A stretch of DNA of 64,000 nucleotides from Fluviicoccus keumensis (GTDB lineage Bacteria; Pseudomonadota; Gammaproteobacteria; Pseudomonadales; Moraxellaceae). Every line of letters begins with the position of its first letter. The stretch's first letter is position 1. Location: NCBI RefSeq assembly GCF_004217445.1, contig NZ_SHKX01000010.1, positions 682,001 to 746,000 on the forward strand, read 5' to 3'. Positions 17,422 to 26,453 of the stretch are shown here, piece by piece. Under the pieces are notes generated by a model. The model was given only the letters and a program-made list of their open reading frames with translations, searched no databases and was not told where the DNA came from. The translations under genes and the position numbers were made by a program.

Positions 17422-18851
17422 GACGGGTTTCCGGAAACAGAAGTGGAGGTAGACGCGGGCGCGGACCAGCCGCCGCCCAGCGCCTTGTACAGTTGCACCA
17501 GCGCCAGCACGAGATCGGCCTCGGTGCTCTGGCGACTGTCTTCAAGACTGAGGCGGCTGCGCTCGGTATCGAGCACCGTCTGGTAGTCGGTGATGCCCGC
17601 CTGATAACGCTGGCGGGCAAGTTCGGCGGCATTGACGGCGGCCTTGGCCCCGGCGGTCAGCGCCGTCAGCCGCTGTTGCTGCGCCGACAGGTTGGCGAGA
17701 GCGTTTTCCACGTCCTCCAGCGCCGTCAGCACGGTGGAACGGTAGGCGGCCAGCGCCTGGTCCTGCACCGCCGACTGGATGACGGCCTGCTGCTTGAGGC
17801 GGCCGCCGTCAAACAGCGGTGCGGTGATGCCCGCCAGCAGCGAACGGTTAAGCGCACCGCTGTCGCCGAGCCCGCTCAGGGTCAGCGCCTCCAGCCCGAG
17901 GGAACCGGACAGGCGGAAGGACGGATAGCGGTTGGCGGCGGCCACGCCGCTGCGCGCGGTCTCGGCGGCCAGCCGACGCTCGGCGGCCTGTACATCGGGA
18001 CGCTGGCGCAGGGTATCGGCGGGAATGCCGATCACCAGCCCGGCAGGCAGCGACGGCAAGGGCGCGGCGGCGGACAGGCGGTCGTGCAGCGCGCCGGGCA
18101 CCTGCCCGGTCAGGATCGCCAGCCGGTTTTCGGCGGCGGCCAGACTGCTTTCCAGCGCCGGCACCTGGGCGCGGGTCTGTTCCAGCGCCGCCGCCGCCTG
18201 CTCTACCGTCAGCTCGCTGGTCAGTCCGGCCTGGGCGCGCCAGCCGGTCAGGTCGCGGGTTTCTTGCTGGCTGGCCAGATTGCGGCGGGTGATCTCCAGC
18301 CGCGCCTGCAAGGACCGCAGCTGTACATAATTGCGCGCCACCTCCGCCGCCAGCGACACCCGTGTCTGCGCCAGGGTCGCGGCGGTGCCCTCGGTATCGG
18401 CTTTAGCGGCGTTGACCGCGGCGCGTTGACCGCCGAACACATCCGGCTCCCAGGCGGCGTCGAAACCGGCCTGATACTGGTCACGCGCGGCATTATTGCC
18501 GGACTTGCTGTTGGCCACGGACACGGAGGCGCTCAGTGACGGCAGGCGGCCCGCTTCGGCCACGCCCAGCCGGGCGCGGGAGGCGCGCAGGGCGGCGCGG
18601 GCGCTGTCGAAATCGGGATTGTGCTGCAGGGCTTCGTCCACCAGCGCGGTCAGGCGCTCATCGCCCAGCTTGCGCCACCACTGCGACAAATCGTCGGGCG
18701 TCACCGCCTCGTCGGCGGTCTTGTCGCGCCAGGAGGCGGGCACGCCCAGATCGGCCGGGGTCGGGGGATGGTAGGCCGGGCCGACCGCACAGCCGGCCAG
18801 CAACAGGATCAGGCCTGCCGCACCGCTGCGCACCGGAAAGGAATGGCTCAT
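17418..18851 (-). CDS. Outer-membrane efflux channel lipoprotein (NodT/TolC family)
   Basis: 477 aa from the ATG at 18851, chosen because it begins a lipoprotein signal (GLILLLAGC, Cys21). The family start GPAYHPPTPADLGVPASWRD and the two alpha-helical repeats (LVDEALQHNPDFDSARAALRASRARLGVAEAGRLPSL; later LLAGITAPLFDGGRLKQQ) identify a NodT-type channel. It is the first gene of the four-gene export operon, so its upstream region should carry the promoter. The substrate is unknown. Confidence 0.9.
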   Translation of the reverse strand: MSHSFPVRSGAAGLILLLAGCAVGPAYHPPTPADLGVPASWRDKTADEAVTPDDLSQWWRKLGDERLTALVDEALQHNPDFDSARAALRASRARLGVAEAGRLPSLSASVSVANSKSGNNAARDQYQAGFDAAWEPDVFGGQRAAVNAAKADTEGTAATLAQTRVSLAAEVARNYVQLRSLQARLEITRRNLASQQETRDLTGWRAQAGLTSELTVEQAAAALEQTRAQVPALESSLAAAENRLAILTGQVPGALHDRLSAAAPLPSLPAGLVIGIPADTLRQRPDVQAAERRLAAETARSGVAAANRYPSFRLSGSLGLEALTLSGLGDSGALNRSLLAGITAPLFDGGRLKQQAVIQSAVQDQALAAYRSTVLTALEDVENALANLSAQQQRLTALTAGAKAAVNAAELARQRYQAGITDYQTVLDTERSRLSLEDSRQSTEADLVLALVQLYKALGGGWSAPASTSTSVSGNPS

Positions 18852-19019
18852 CGGATTACCTCGCGCCGGAATGAAAGTCGGCCAGAACGCCGGTTCATAG
18901 GGAACCGGCGGTAACACCACAGGAATGTACCGGAGAGTACAGATTCCCCGTCAACAGGGTCAATGCCGCAACCGTCAGCCGGATTGTGGCTTTTTGTAGC
19001 GCAAAGCCGAAATACCGAC

Positions 19020-19071
19020 TATACCCTGAATTTCGCAAGGTTATTCTTGCCAATATACCCTACAGGGTATA
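19020..19071. promoter_or_regulatory. Inverted repeat and half-site upstream of SQR, possible sulfide-responsive operator
   Basis: TATACCCT-AC-AGGGTATA at 19054-19071 is a perfect inverted repeat with 8-bp arms. An exact extra half-site TATACCCT lies at 19020-19027. Both are within 90 bp before the SQR ATG. Sulfide oxidation genes are often controlled by ArsR-type (BigR/SqrR) or CsoR-type (CstR) repressors with palindromic operators; assignment to either is inference, and no such regulator gene is adjacent. Confidence 0.5.
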
Positions 19072-19107
19072 GCTTATGAACATAACAACGAACACGAGGA
19101 TTGGGCC

Positions 19108-20397
19108 ATGACACACATCGTCATCATCGGCGCGGGGCTCGGCGGCATGGCCGGAGCCTACGAACTGCGCGACACGCTGGGCAAGGAAGCGCGCATCACC
19201 GTCATCAACGAACGCGACAGCTACCAGTTCGTGCCCTCCAACCCGTGGATAGGCGTCGGCTGGCGCAAGCGTCCCGACACCAGCTTCCCCGCCGCGCCCT
19301 ACCTGGCCAAGAAGAAGATCGACTTCATCGCCCAGCGCGTCGACCGCATTGATCCCGCCGCCAACCGCGTGCAACTGGCGGACGGCCAGACCGTCGATTA
19401 CGACTATCTGGTGATCGCCACCGGCCCCAAGCTCTCCTTTGACGAAGTGCCGGGCGCAGGACCGCATGGCGGCCACACCCAGTCGGTGTGCACGCTGGAC
19501 CACGCCGAAACCTCCTACGCCGACTACCAGAAACTGCTGCAGAATCCGGGGCCGGTGATTGTCGGCGCGATGCCGGGAGCCAGCTGCTTCGGCCCCGCCT
19601 ACGAATATGCCTTCATCCTTGAAACCGCGCTGCGCCGCGCAAAGTTGCGCGACCGCGTGCCGATGACCTATGTCAGCAGCGAACCGTATATCGGCCATTT
19701 GGGCTTGGGCGGCGTCGGTGACTCGAAGTCGATGCTGGAATCGGAACTGCGCAACCGCCACATCAAGTGGATCACCAACGCCAAGGTGACCAAGGTGGAA
19801 GCGGGCAAGATGTTTGTGGATGAGGTGAACGACCAAGGCGTGCTGGTGAAGCAGCATGAACTGCCCTTCGTGCATTCGATGATGCTGCCCGCCTTCAAAG
19901 GCGTGGAGGCGGTGGCGGCGGTGGAAGGCCTGTGCAACCCGCGCGGCTTCGTGTTGGTGGACAAGCACCAGCGCAGCCCGAAATACCCCAACATCTACTC
20001 CGCCGGGGTCTGCGTCGCCATTCCGCCGGTGGAACAGACGCCGGTGCCGACCGGCACGCCGAAGACCGGCTACATGATCGAATCGATGTGGACCGCCATC
20101 TGCCACAACATCCAGGCCGACCTCACCGGCGGCGAACCGGAAGCCGTCGGCACCTGGAATGCACTGTGCCTGGCCGACATGGGCGACACCGGCGCCGCCT
20201 TCCTGGCCGTGCCGCAGATTCCACCGCGCAACGTCACCTGGTTCGCCAAGGGCAAGTGGGTGCACTGGGCGAAGATCGGGTTCGAGAAGTACTTTATCTA
20301 CAAGATGAAGAACGGCTCCAGCGAGCCGTTCTATGAGAAATACATTTTGAAGATGATCGGGATGAACCGGTTGAAGGAGTCGCCGAAGGCGGAGTGA
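19108..20397 (+). CDS. sqr: Sulfide:quinone oxidoreductase
   Basis: 429-aa FAD-dependent protein. The N-terminal dinucleotide motif is GAGLGGMAGAYEL. Cysteines C128 (SVCTLDHA), C160 (GASCFGPAYEY) and C354 (ALCLADMG) match the three redox cysteines known in acidophile SQR (C128, C160, C356), which argues for sulfide oxidation rather than plain NADH dehydrogenase. The C-terminal part (WFAKGKWVHWAKIGFEKYF) fits the amphipathic membrane-association region. It should oxidise sulfide to polysulfide at the cytoplasmic membrane and pass electrons to quinone. It is monocistronic, and convergent with metY. Confidence 0.9.
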   Translation: MTHIVIIGAGLGGMAGAYELRDTLGKEARITVINERDSYQFVPSNPWIGVGWRKRPDTSFPAAPYLAKKKIDFIAQRVDRIDPAANRVQLADGQTVDYDYLVIATGPKLSFDEVPGAGPHGGHTQSVCTLDHAETSYADYQKLLQNPGPVIVGAMPGASCFGPAYEYAFILETALRRAKLRDRVPMTYVSSEPYIGHLGLGGVGDSKSMLESELRNRHIKWITNAKVTKVEAGKMFVDEVNDQGVLVKQHELPFVHSMMLPAFKGVEAVAAVEGLCNPRGFVLVDKHQRSPKYPNIYSAGVCVAIPPVEQTPVPTGTPKTGYMIESMWTAICHNIQADLTGGEPEAVGTWNALCLADMGDTGAAFLAVPQIPPRNVTWFAKGKWVHWAKIGFEKYFIYKMKNGSSEPFYEKYILKMIGMNRLKESPKAE

Positions 20398-20404
20398 CTG
20401 TATT

Positions 20405-20528
20405 TCCCTCTCCCCTTGTGGGAGAGGGTTAGGGAGAGGGGTACTGCGGCGGCTATGTCACTGCCGGAATGTCCGGACCGCTTTCCGCACCCCTCTCCCC
20501 TGCCCTCTCCCACAAGGGGAGAGGGAGT
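20405..20528. repeat. CTCTCCC-type inverted repeat pair
   Basis: CCTCTCCCCTTGTGGGAGAG near 20406 and its inverse CTCTCCCACAAGGGGAGAGG near 20505-20524 bracket about 80 bp that includes tccggaccgctttccgcacc, which is shared in inverted form with the repeats at 7459 and 8697. The element fills the gap between the convergent sqr and metY genes and could fold into a bidirectional terminator. Confidence 0.7.
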
Positions 20529-20534
20529 TCACCT

Positions 20535-21809
20535 TCACGCCGCGTCCAGCGCCTGCTTCAGATCCGCAATCAGATCATCAATGTGCTCGATGCCTACCGA
20601 CAGACGCACCATGTCTTCGCGCACGCCCGCCTTCGCCAGTTCCGCCGCGTCCAGCTGACGGTGGGTGGTGGAGGCCGGGTGCGTGGCCAGCGACTTGGCG
20701 TCGCCAATGTTCACCAGCCGCGTGAACAGTTGCAGCGCATCCAGGAAACGCGCCCCGCTCTCGCGGCCGCCTTCCTTCAGGCCGAAGGAAATGATGCCGG
20801 AGGCGCGGCCGCCCATGTACTGCTGCACCAGCCCGTGATCGGCATGATCCGGCAGCCCGGCGTAGTTCACCCACGATACCTTCGGATGGCCGTCCAGATA
20901 GCGGGCGATGGCCAGCGTGTTGTCACAGATGCGGTCCATGCGCAGCGCCAGCGTTTCGATGCCCTGCAACAACAGGAACACGTTCATCGGGCTGATGGCC
21001 GCGCCCATGTTGCGCAAGGGCACCACCCGCGCCCGGCCGATATAGGCCGCCGCGCCCAGCGCCTCGGTGTAGACCACGCCGTGATAGCTGACATCCGGCT
21101 CGTTCAGGCGGCGGAAGCGCTGCTTGTGGTCGGCCCAGGGGAACTTGCCGCTGTCGACGATGGCCCCGCCAACGGAGTTGCCGTGGCCGCCCAGATACTT
21201 GGTCAGCGAATGCACGACGATGTCCGCGCCATGCTCGAAGGGACGGCACAGGTAGGGCGAGGGCACGGTGTTGTCGACGATCAGCGGCACGCCGTGGGCA
21301 TGGGCGATGTCGGCCAGGCGGCGGATATCGGCGACATTGCCCAGCGGGTTGCCGATGGATTCGCAGTAGATGGCCTTGGTGCGGTCATCAATCAGCGCGG
21401 CGAAGCTGTCCGGGTTGCGGCCGTCGGCGAAGCGCACTTCAATACCCATTTGCGGGAAGGTGTGCGCGAACAGGTTGTAGGTGCCGCCGTACAGCTGGCT
21501 GGTGGAGACGATGTTGTCGCCGGCCTCGGCGATGGTCTGGATGGCGTAAGTGACGGCCGCCATGCCCGAAGCCACCGCCAGCGCGGCGATACCGCCTTCC
21601 AGCGCCGCGATGCGCTTTTCCAGCACGTCCTGGGTCGGGTTCATGATGCGGGTGTAGATGTTGCCCGGCACTTTCAGGTCGAAAAGGTCGGCGCCGTGCT
21701 GGGCGCTGTCGAAGGCGTAGGCCACGGTCTGGTAGACCGGCACGGCAACGGACTTGGTGGTCGGATCGGGGGTATAACCGGCGTGCACCGCCAGGGTTTC
21801 GATTTTCAT
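20535..21809 (-). CDS. metY: O-acetylhomoserine aminocarboxypropyltransferase (sulfhydrylase)
   Basis: 424 aa from the ATG at 21809, preceded by AAGGA. It is a Cys/Met-metabolism PLP enzyme: YTRIMNPTQDVLEKRIAALEGG, the YGGTYNLF segment, VDNTVPSPYLCRPFEHGADI and the PLP lysine in HSLTKYLGGHGNS, plus NEPDVSYHG and SVGIEHIDDL. The length and the GADI-V-HSLTKY pattern fit MetY rather than cystathionine lyases. It joins sulfide to O-acetylhomoserine to make homocysteine, so it draws on the same sulfide pool as the adjacent SQR. No SAM riboswitch was seen upstream. Confidence 0.9.
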   Translation of the reverse strand: MKIETLAVHAGYTPDPTTKSVAVPVYQTVAYAFDSAQHGADLFDLKVPGNIYTRIMNPTQDVLEKRIAALEGGIAALAVASGMAAVTYAIQTIAEAGDNIVSTSQLYGGTYNLFAHTFPQMGIEVRFADGRNPDSFAALIDDRTKAIYCESIGNPLGNVADIRRLADIAHAHGVPLIVDNTVPSPYLCRPFEHGADIVVHSLTKYLGGHGNSVGGAIVDSGKFPWADHKQRFRRLNEPDVSYHGVVYTEALGAAAYIGRARVVPLRNMGAAISPMNVFLLLQGIETLALRMDRICDNTLAIARYLDGHPKVSWVNYAGLPDHADHGLVQQYMGGRASGIISFGLKEGGRESGARFLDALQLFTRLVNIGDAKSLATHPASTTHRQLDAAELAKAGVREDMVRLSVGIEHIDDLIADLKQALDAA

Positions 21810-22171
21810 GATCACAGCTTCCTTGGTTGCACCACAATGAGGCAGACACATTGCCACACGAATCCTCCGGATTCAAATAACTCCCGGCCGCAAGCATAGA
21901 ACCACGCCGTCTAATCCACACCGACCGGAATTCCGGCGGTTTTGCGGCATGGCGTTTGCAGAGTCCGGGGACCTTTGCTATACAGGTTAATCATTCCGGA
22001 AGAAAAACAGTCAAGCCACGGGCGGCGACGGGGGACAACCCTGGCCTTGCCATGTCTTCGTTTCTCCGGCCAGAACAACAACTGCTTTCCTCAACGTCCG
22101 GCCACCCTGCAGCCGGCACCGGAAGCGATGCATCATCCAGGGGTATAACGTGACGAATGACCACCTCCTTT

Positions 22172-22192
22172 CGGACCGGCTGAGCCGGTCCG
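22172..22192. promoter_or_regulatory. GC-rich inverted repeat upstream of c-di-GMP gene
   Basis: CGGACCGGC-TGA-GCCGGTCCG is a perfect 9-bp-arm hairpin, 59 bp before the ATG at 22251. It lies in the 441-bp gap between metY and the GGDEF/EAL gene. It could be an operator or an mRNA leader hairpin. It lacks a T-run, so it is not a standard terminator. Nothing else was recognised in this gap. Confidence 0.3.
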
Positions 22193-22250
22193 GCCGACCC
22201 GGCGACCGGTGCGATGCCCGGTATCCGGCGGTGTGCGCGGAGGCACGCTC

Positions 22251-24242
22251 ATGACCGGTTTCACTTCCCCGGAATTCGACAGCCAGCTGCAGCACCTGCA
22301 GAAGACCATCGACCGCGAACGGCTGGCGCGGATTGACGCCGAAGCCATGGCGGACAGGGCCCGCGCCGAGCTGGTCCGCCGGAAGCAGGAACGGGCTTTC
22401 ATGGAATCGGTGGCCGCCGCCGCCAATCAGGCGCTGTCGTTCCGGGAGGCCATCCAGTACGCGCTGGAACAGATCTGCACCTTCATCGACTGGCCGCTGG
22501 GACACGCCTACTTCACTACCCGCACCTCGCCGGTCCAGCTTTCCTCCAGCTCACTGTGGCATACGGCCGGCTTCCCCACGCCGGACACCTTCTGCCGCGC
22601 CACCGAACAATGCCGCTATGCCCCCGGAGAGGGTCTGCCGGGACAGGCCATGGCCCGACGGCAGACCGTCTGGCTGGCGGATATCGGCGAGCAGGAAGCG
22701 TTGCTGGCCCAGCGCGGCGCGTGGGACGCCGGGCTGCGCGCCGCTTTCGCACTGCCGGTCATGGCCGGCAACGAGGTGGTGGCCGTGCTGGAGTTTTTCT
22801 CGCCGGAACCGACGCCGTCCGAAAACGGCCTGCTGGCGCTGATGGCCTTTGTCGGCATCCAGCTGGGCCGGGTCGCCGAGCGCCAGCGCGCCGAGGAACA
22901 ATCGATCCATGACGCCTTCCATGACAGCCTGACCCGCCTGCCCAACCGCGCGCTGTTCCTGGACCGCCTGAACCGCGCCCTGCTGCGCTGCATGCGCGAC
23001 GACCAGGACAACATGGCGGTGCTGTTCATCGACGCTGACCGCTTCAAGATTGTCAACGACAGCCTGGGCCACCTGGCGGGCGACAGCCTGATCCGCCAGA
23101 TCGCCGCCCGCCTGAGCTCGGGCCTGGATCCCGCCAACGGCGAAAGCGGCGCGATTCGCGGCGAATACACCCTGGCGCGGCTGGGCAGCGACGAATTTGC
23201 CATCCTGCTGGAGAACATCGCCGGAGCGGCGGAAGCCGTGCACGTGGCCGAGCACGTCCTGTCGCGGCTGCAGGCGCCCTTCGCCATCGGCAGTCAGGAG
23301 GTGTATTGCTCCGCCAGCATCGGCATCGCCCTCGCCGCCGACCATCAGGCCGCCGACGAACTGCTGCGCGACGCCGACCTGGCCATGCACCGCGCCAAGC
23401 GCCTGGGCGGCGCGCGCTGGGACCTGTTCGATCAGGCCATGCACGCCAGCGCCTTCCAGCGCATGAGCCTGGAAAGCGACATGCGCCGCTCGCTGCTGGA
23501 AAACCGTTTCGTGGTGCACTACCAGCCGGTGGTGGACCTGCGCACCGGCCGCATCAGCGGTTTCGAGGCGCTGGTGCGCTGGAACCGTCACGACAAGGGG
23601 CTGGTCTATCCCAACGACTTCATTCCCATCGCCGAGGACACCGGCCTGATCATCCCGCTGGACCTGTGGGTGATGCGCGAAGCCTGCCGCACCCTGCGCG
23701 GCTGGCAGGAAGAATTTCCGTCCGAACCGCTGACCATCAGCATCAACCTGTCGACACGGCTGTTTTCGCTGGCCAATCTGGCGGAACAGGTCAGCGAGAT
23801 CCTGGAGAGCACGGAAGTGGATCCCGCCTGCGTGCGGCTGGAAATCACCGAAACCATGGCCATGTCCGACGCCGACCGGGCGCTGCAACTGCTGACCGAG
23901 CTGAAGGCGCTGGGCGTGCAGCTCAGCATCGACGACTTCGGCACCGGCTATTCCTCGCTGAACTACCTGCACCGCATTCCCGCCAACGTGCTGAAGATCG
24001 ACCGGTCGTTTGTGTCGCAGATGCATGAAAGTGAAGAATGCATGCAGATTATCCGCACCATCATGCTGCTGGCGCGCAACCTGGGCATGCGCGTGATCGC
24101 CGAGGGACCGGAAACCGAGGCGCACGTCGAGAAGCTGGTAGGGCTGGAATGCGATTACGGACAGGGTTATTTCTTCTCCAAACCGGTATCGCAGGAACAG
24201 GCGCGGCACCTGCTGGAAACTGCGCCCTTCGAACGCAGTTAG
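22251..24242 (+). CDS. GAF-GGDEF-EAL c-di-GMP protein, probably a phosphodiesterase
   Basis: 663 aa from the ATG at 22251 (CGGAGG precedes it). A short coiled N-terminus (to about 50) is followed by a GAF-like sensor domain (about 55-205), a GGDEF domain (about 220-395) and an EAL domain (about 410-655). The GGDEF signature is LGSDEF (311-316), so it is altered and may not synthesise c-di-GMP. The EAL domain has EAL at 439-441, the DDFGTGYSSL loop at 561-570, LKIDRSFV and AEGPETEAH (usually EGVET), so phosphodiesterase activity is likely. No membrane segment: cytoplasmic. The partner regulated is unknown. Confidence 0.87.
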   Translation: MTGFTSPEFDSQLQHLQKTIDRERLARIDAEAMADRARAELVRRKQERAFMESVAAAANQALSFREAIQYALEQICTFIDWPLGHAYFTTRTSPVQLSSSSLWHTAGFPTPDTFCRATEQCRYAPGEGLPGQAMARRQTVWLADIGEQEALLAQRGAWDAGLRAAFALPVMAGNEVVAVLEFFSPEPTPSENGLLALMAFVGIQLGRVAERQRAEEQSIHDAFHDSLTRLPNRALFLDRLNRALLRCMRDDQDNMAVLFIDADRFKIVNDSLGHLAGDSLIRQIAARLSSGLDPANGESGAIRGEYTLARLGSDEFAILLENIAGAAEAVHVAEHVLSRLQAPFAIGSQEVYCSASIGIALAADHQAADELLRDADLAMHRAKRLGGARWDLFDQAMHASAFQRMSLESDMRRSLLENRFVVHYQPVVDLRTGRISGFEALVRWNRHDKGLVYPNDFIPIAEDTGLIIPLDLWVMREACRTLRGWQEEFPSEPLTISINLSTRLFSLANLAEQVSEILESTEVDPACVRLEITETMAMSDADRALQLLTELKALGVQLSIDDFGTGYSSLNYLHRIPANVLKIDRSFVSQMHESEECMQIIRTIMLLARNLGMRVIAEGPETEAHVEKLVGLECDYGQGYFFSKPVSQEQARHLLETAPFERS

Positions 24243-24246
24243 GACG

Positions 24247-25191
24247 CTACACCCGCCACAGCACCGTCGATCCCCACGAGATGCCCACGCCAAAGCCGGA
24301 GAGCACCACACAGCGGTCTTGCCGGACCAGGTCGTGGGCCAGTAGCAACGGGATCGAGGATGACACGGTGTTGCCGTAATCCGTCGCCAGGAACGGCGCC
24401 TTTTCGTCCGGCACGCCCAGCCGCCGCGCAATCTGGTGCACCACGTGGCGACTGCCCTGGTGCAGCAGGAAGCGGTCCACCTCCCCCAAGGCCACGCCAT
24501 TGATTTCCAGCGCATGCAGGATGCTTTCCGGCACCTTGCGCGCCGAGAAATTGAGCACGGCGCGGCCGTTCATGTGGAAGTAATGGCTGTGCGCCGGCAC
24601 CGCCAGGTCGTCGGCGAAACTGCCGTCGCTGCCCAGATCAAAACGGCCGATGCGCCACACCGGGCGATCGGTGATCAGCGTCGCGGCGGCGGCGTCGCCG
24701 AATAGCAGGCTGGTGTTGCGGTCATGCGGATTGATGATCTTGGAATAGGGGTCGGCGGTCACCAGCAGGCCGCAGCGCAGCCCCTGCGCCTGCATCAGCG
24801 CCGTGATCACCGACAGCCCGTAGACATAGCCGGAACAACCCAGCGAAATATCGAACACCGCGCAACGGGTCGACAGGCCCAGCTTGCCGTGGACGCGGGC
24901 GGATGTGTGCGGCAGGCCGTAGCCGTCGGGGTTCTGCGTCACCACCACCAGGCAGTCGACCTGCTCCGCGCGCACCGCGCCCTGTTCAAACAACCGGCGG
25001 ACGGCCTGCACGGCCAGATCGGACGTTTCCTCGTCGGGCTGCTTGCGGCTGACCTTGAGCACACCGATCTTGTCGCGCAGCAGCTCCTCGGTGGCGTCCA
25101 GCGCCGCGGCGCGTTCCAGGTTGTCAAGGTGGCGGGTAGGGATATAACCGGCAACAGCGGCGATGCCGAGGGAAGGTGCAATCGGGTTCAT
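24247..25191 (-). CDS. 3-oxoacyl-ACP synthase III (FabH/KAS III)-like enzyme
   Basis: 314 aa from the ATG at 25191. The triad is present: C119 in ISLGCSGYVYG, H244 in LLHQGSRHVV and N274 in YGNTVSSSIP. The start MNPIAPSLGIAAVAGYIPTRHLDN has the usual KAS III N-terminus. Lone FabH-like genes outside the fab cluster often start specialised lipids or condense acyl-CoA for signals or resorcinols. No acyl carrier protein or further fatty-acid gene is adjacent. It ends 5 bp from the convergent EAL gene. Confidence 0.82.
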   Translation of the reverse strand: MNPIAPSLGIAAVAGYIPTRHLDNLERAAALDATEELLRDKIGVLKVSRKQPDEETSDLAVQAVRRLFEQGAVRAEQVDCLVVVTQNPDGYGLPHTSARVHGKLGLSTRCAVFDISLGCSGYVYGLSVITALMQAQGLRCGLLVTADPYSKIINPHDRNTSLLFGDAAAATLITDRPVWRIGRFDLGSDGSFADDLAVPAHSHYFHMNGRAVLNFSARKVPESILHALEINGVALGEVDRFLLHQGSRHVVHQIARRLGVPDEKAPFLATDYGNTVSSSIPLLLAHDLVRQDRCVVLSGFGVGISWGSTVLWRV

Positions 25192-25466
25192 CGGAGGGCT
25201 TTCCTGAACGGGGCGCCGCCGTCCGCCGGGATCTCCGGCCGGGTCTGGCGGGCGCATGACAGGCGGGGCGACCGGGTCGGCCGCCCCGCGGGACTTCCGG
25301 ACATTACACCAATTTCCGCTGGGTTGGCATGCCATTTCCGGCCTGACATCGCTTGAATTCCCGCCGGTGAATGCTAGTCTTCGAAGGGCGTCCGCCCTTT
25401 CACAACAAGAGCCCGTCCGGCACGGACGCCCCTGTCAGCCGTTACCCGGGTAAGGAGACTCAACCC

Positions 25467-26027
25467 ATGCAACCCCCACGCTTTGCCCCGGCGCTGCCCC
25501 TGGTGGCCGCCTGCCTGACCCTGATCGCCCTGCAACCCGCCGCCGCCCTGGCCAAGGGCAACGAGATTGAACGCGGCCGTCATCTGGCCGGCATCATGGG
25601 CTGCGCCGATTGCCACACTCCAATGAAAATGGGCGCGAAAGGCCCGGAACCCGACCTGGCGCGCGGCCTGTCCGGCCACCCGCAGGATCAGGCGCTGCCG
25701 CCGCCGCCCGCTCCCTCCGGCCCGTGGATCTGGGGCGGCTCGGCCAGCATGACCGCCTTCTACGGCCCGTGGGGCATCAGCTATTCCGCCAACCTGACCC
25801 CGGACAAGGACACCGGCATCGGCAACTGGACCCTGGCGCAATTCAGCCAGGCGATGAAAACCGGCAAGCATCTGGGCAACGGCCGCCCCATCCTGCCGCC
25901 GATGCCGTGGCAAGCGGTCAGCCGTCTGGACGACCATGACCTGAAGGCGCTGTTCCGCTTCCTGATGGCGCAACCGGCGGTGAAAAACACCGTACCCGAG
26001 TTCAAGCCCGCCCCGTCACGCGGGTAA
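25467..26027 (+). CDS. Exported c-type cytochrome
   Basis: 186 aa from the ATG at 25467, with AAGGAG 9 bases upstream. A signal peptide (FAPALPLVAACLTLIALQPAAALA) precedes one heme-c site, CADCH, and the segment SANLTPDKDTGIGNWTLAQF, which is typical of cytochrome subunits of periplasmic alcohol/aldehyde dehydrogenases. The axial Met is probably in ILPPMPWQ. It should be a periplasmic electron carrier. The second cytochrome gene follows 96 bp later. Confidence 0.87.
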   Translation: MQPPRFAPALPLVAACLTLIALQPAAALAKGNEIERGRHLAGIMGCADCHTPMKMGAKGPEPDLARGLSGHPQDQALPPPPAPSGPWIWGGSASMTAFYGPWGISYSANLTPDKDTGIGNWTLAQFSQAMKTGKHLGNGRPILPPMPWQAVSRLDDHDLKALFRFLMAQPAVKNTVPEFKPAPSRG

Positions 26028-26123
26028 TCACGCTGCAACCGCCGGAGTGGCGATTGGCCGTTGTTCACCGACGCGCAACCTGTCACTCTGGCGGCCTCTA
26101 CCCTCTCCAGCAAGGATATCGCC

Positions 26124-26450
26124 ATGCCCCGCCTTTTCGTCCGCCGCGCCCTGTTCGGCGCCACCCTGCTGCTGACCACCGCCGCCGGCGCCGCCGTCGA
26201 TGGCCCGGCCCTGTACAAGGAACACTGCGCCAAGTGCCACGCCGAAACCGGTCAGGCCGACAACTGGCGCGGCTATCTCTATTTCGCGCGTAACTTCACC
26301 AGCCCCGCCTGGCAGAAAAAGATGAGCGACAACGACATCCTGGAACAAATCAACGACGGCCCGCGCATCATGCCGCCGTTCCGCGACACGCTGAACAGCG
26401 AGCAGAAAGCCGCTCTGATCAAGGTGATCCGGGGCTTCGGGGGTCGCTGA
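26124..26450 (+). CDS. Small class I cytochrome c
   Basis: 108 aa. Signal peptide (RRALFGATLLLTTAAGAA) followed by one CAKCH heme site and the C-terminal IMPPFRDTLNSEQKAALIKVIRGF, where the Met is the expected axial ligand. It is a soluble periplasmic one-heme carrier. It probably forms an operon with the upstream cytochrome and with the lipoprotein gene starting 3 bp downstream. Confidence 0.87.
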   Translation: MPRLFVRRALFGATLLLTTAAGAAVDGPALYKEHCAKCHAETGQADNWRGYLYFARNFTSPAWQKKMSDNDILEQINDGPRIMPPFRDTLNSEQKAALIKVIRGFGGR

Positions 26451-26453
26451 ACG

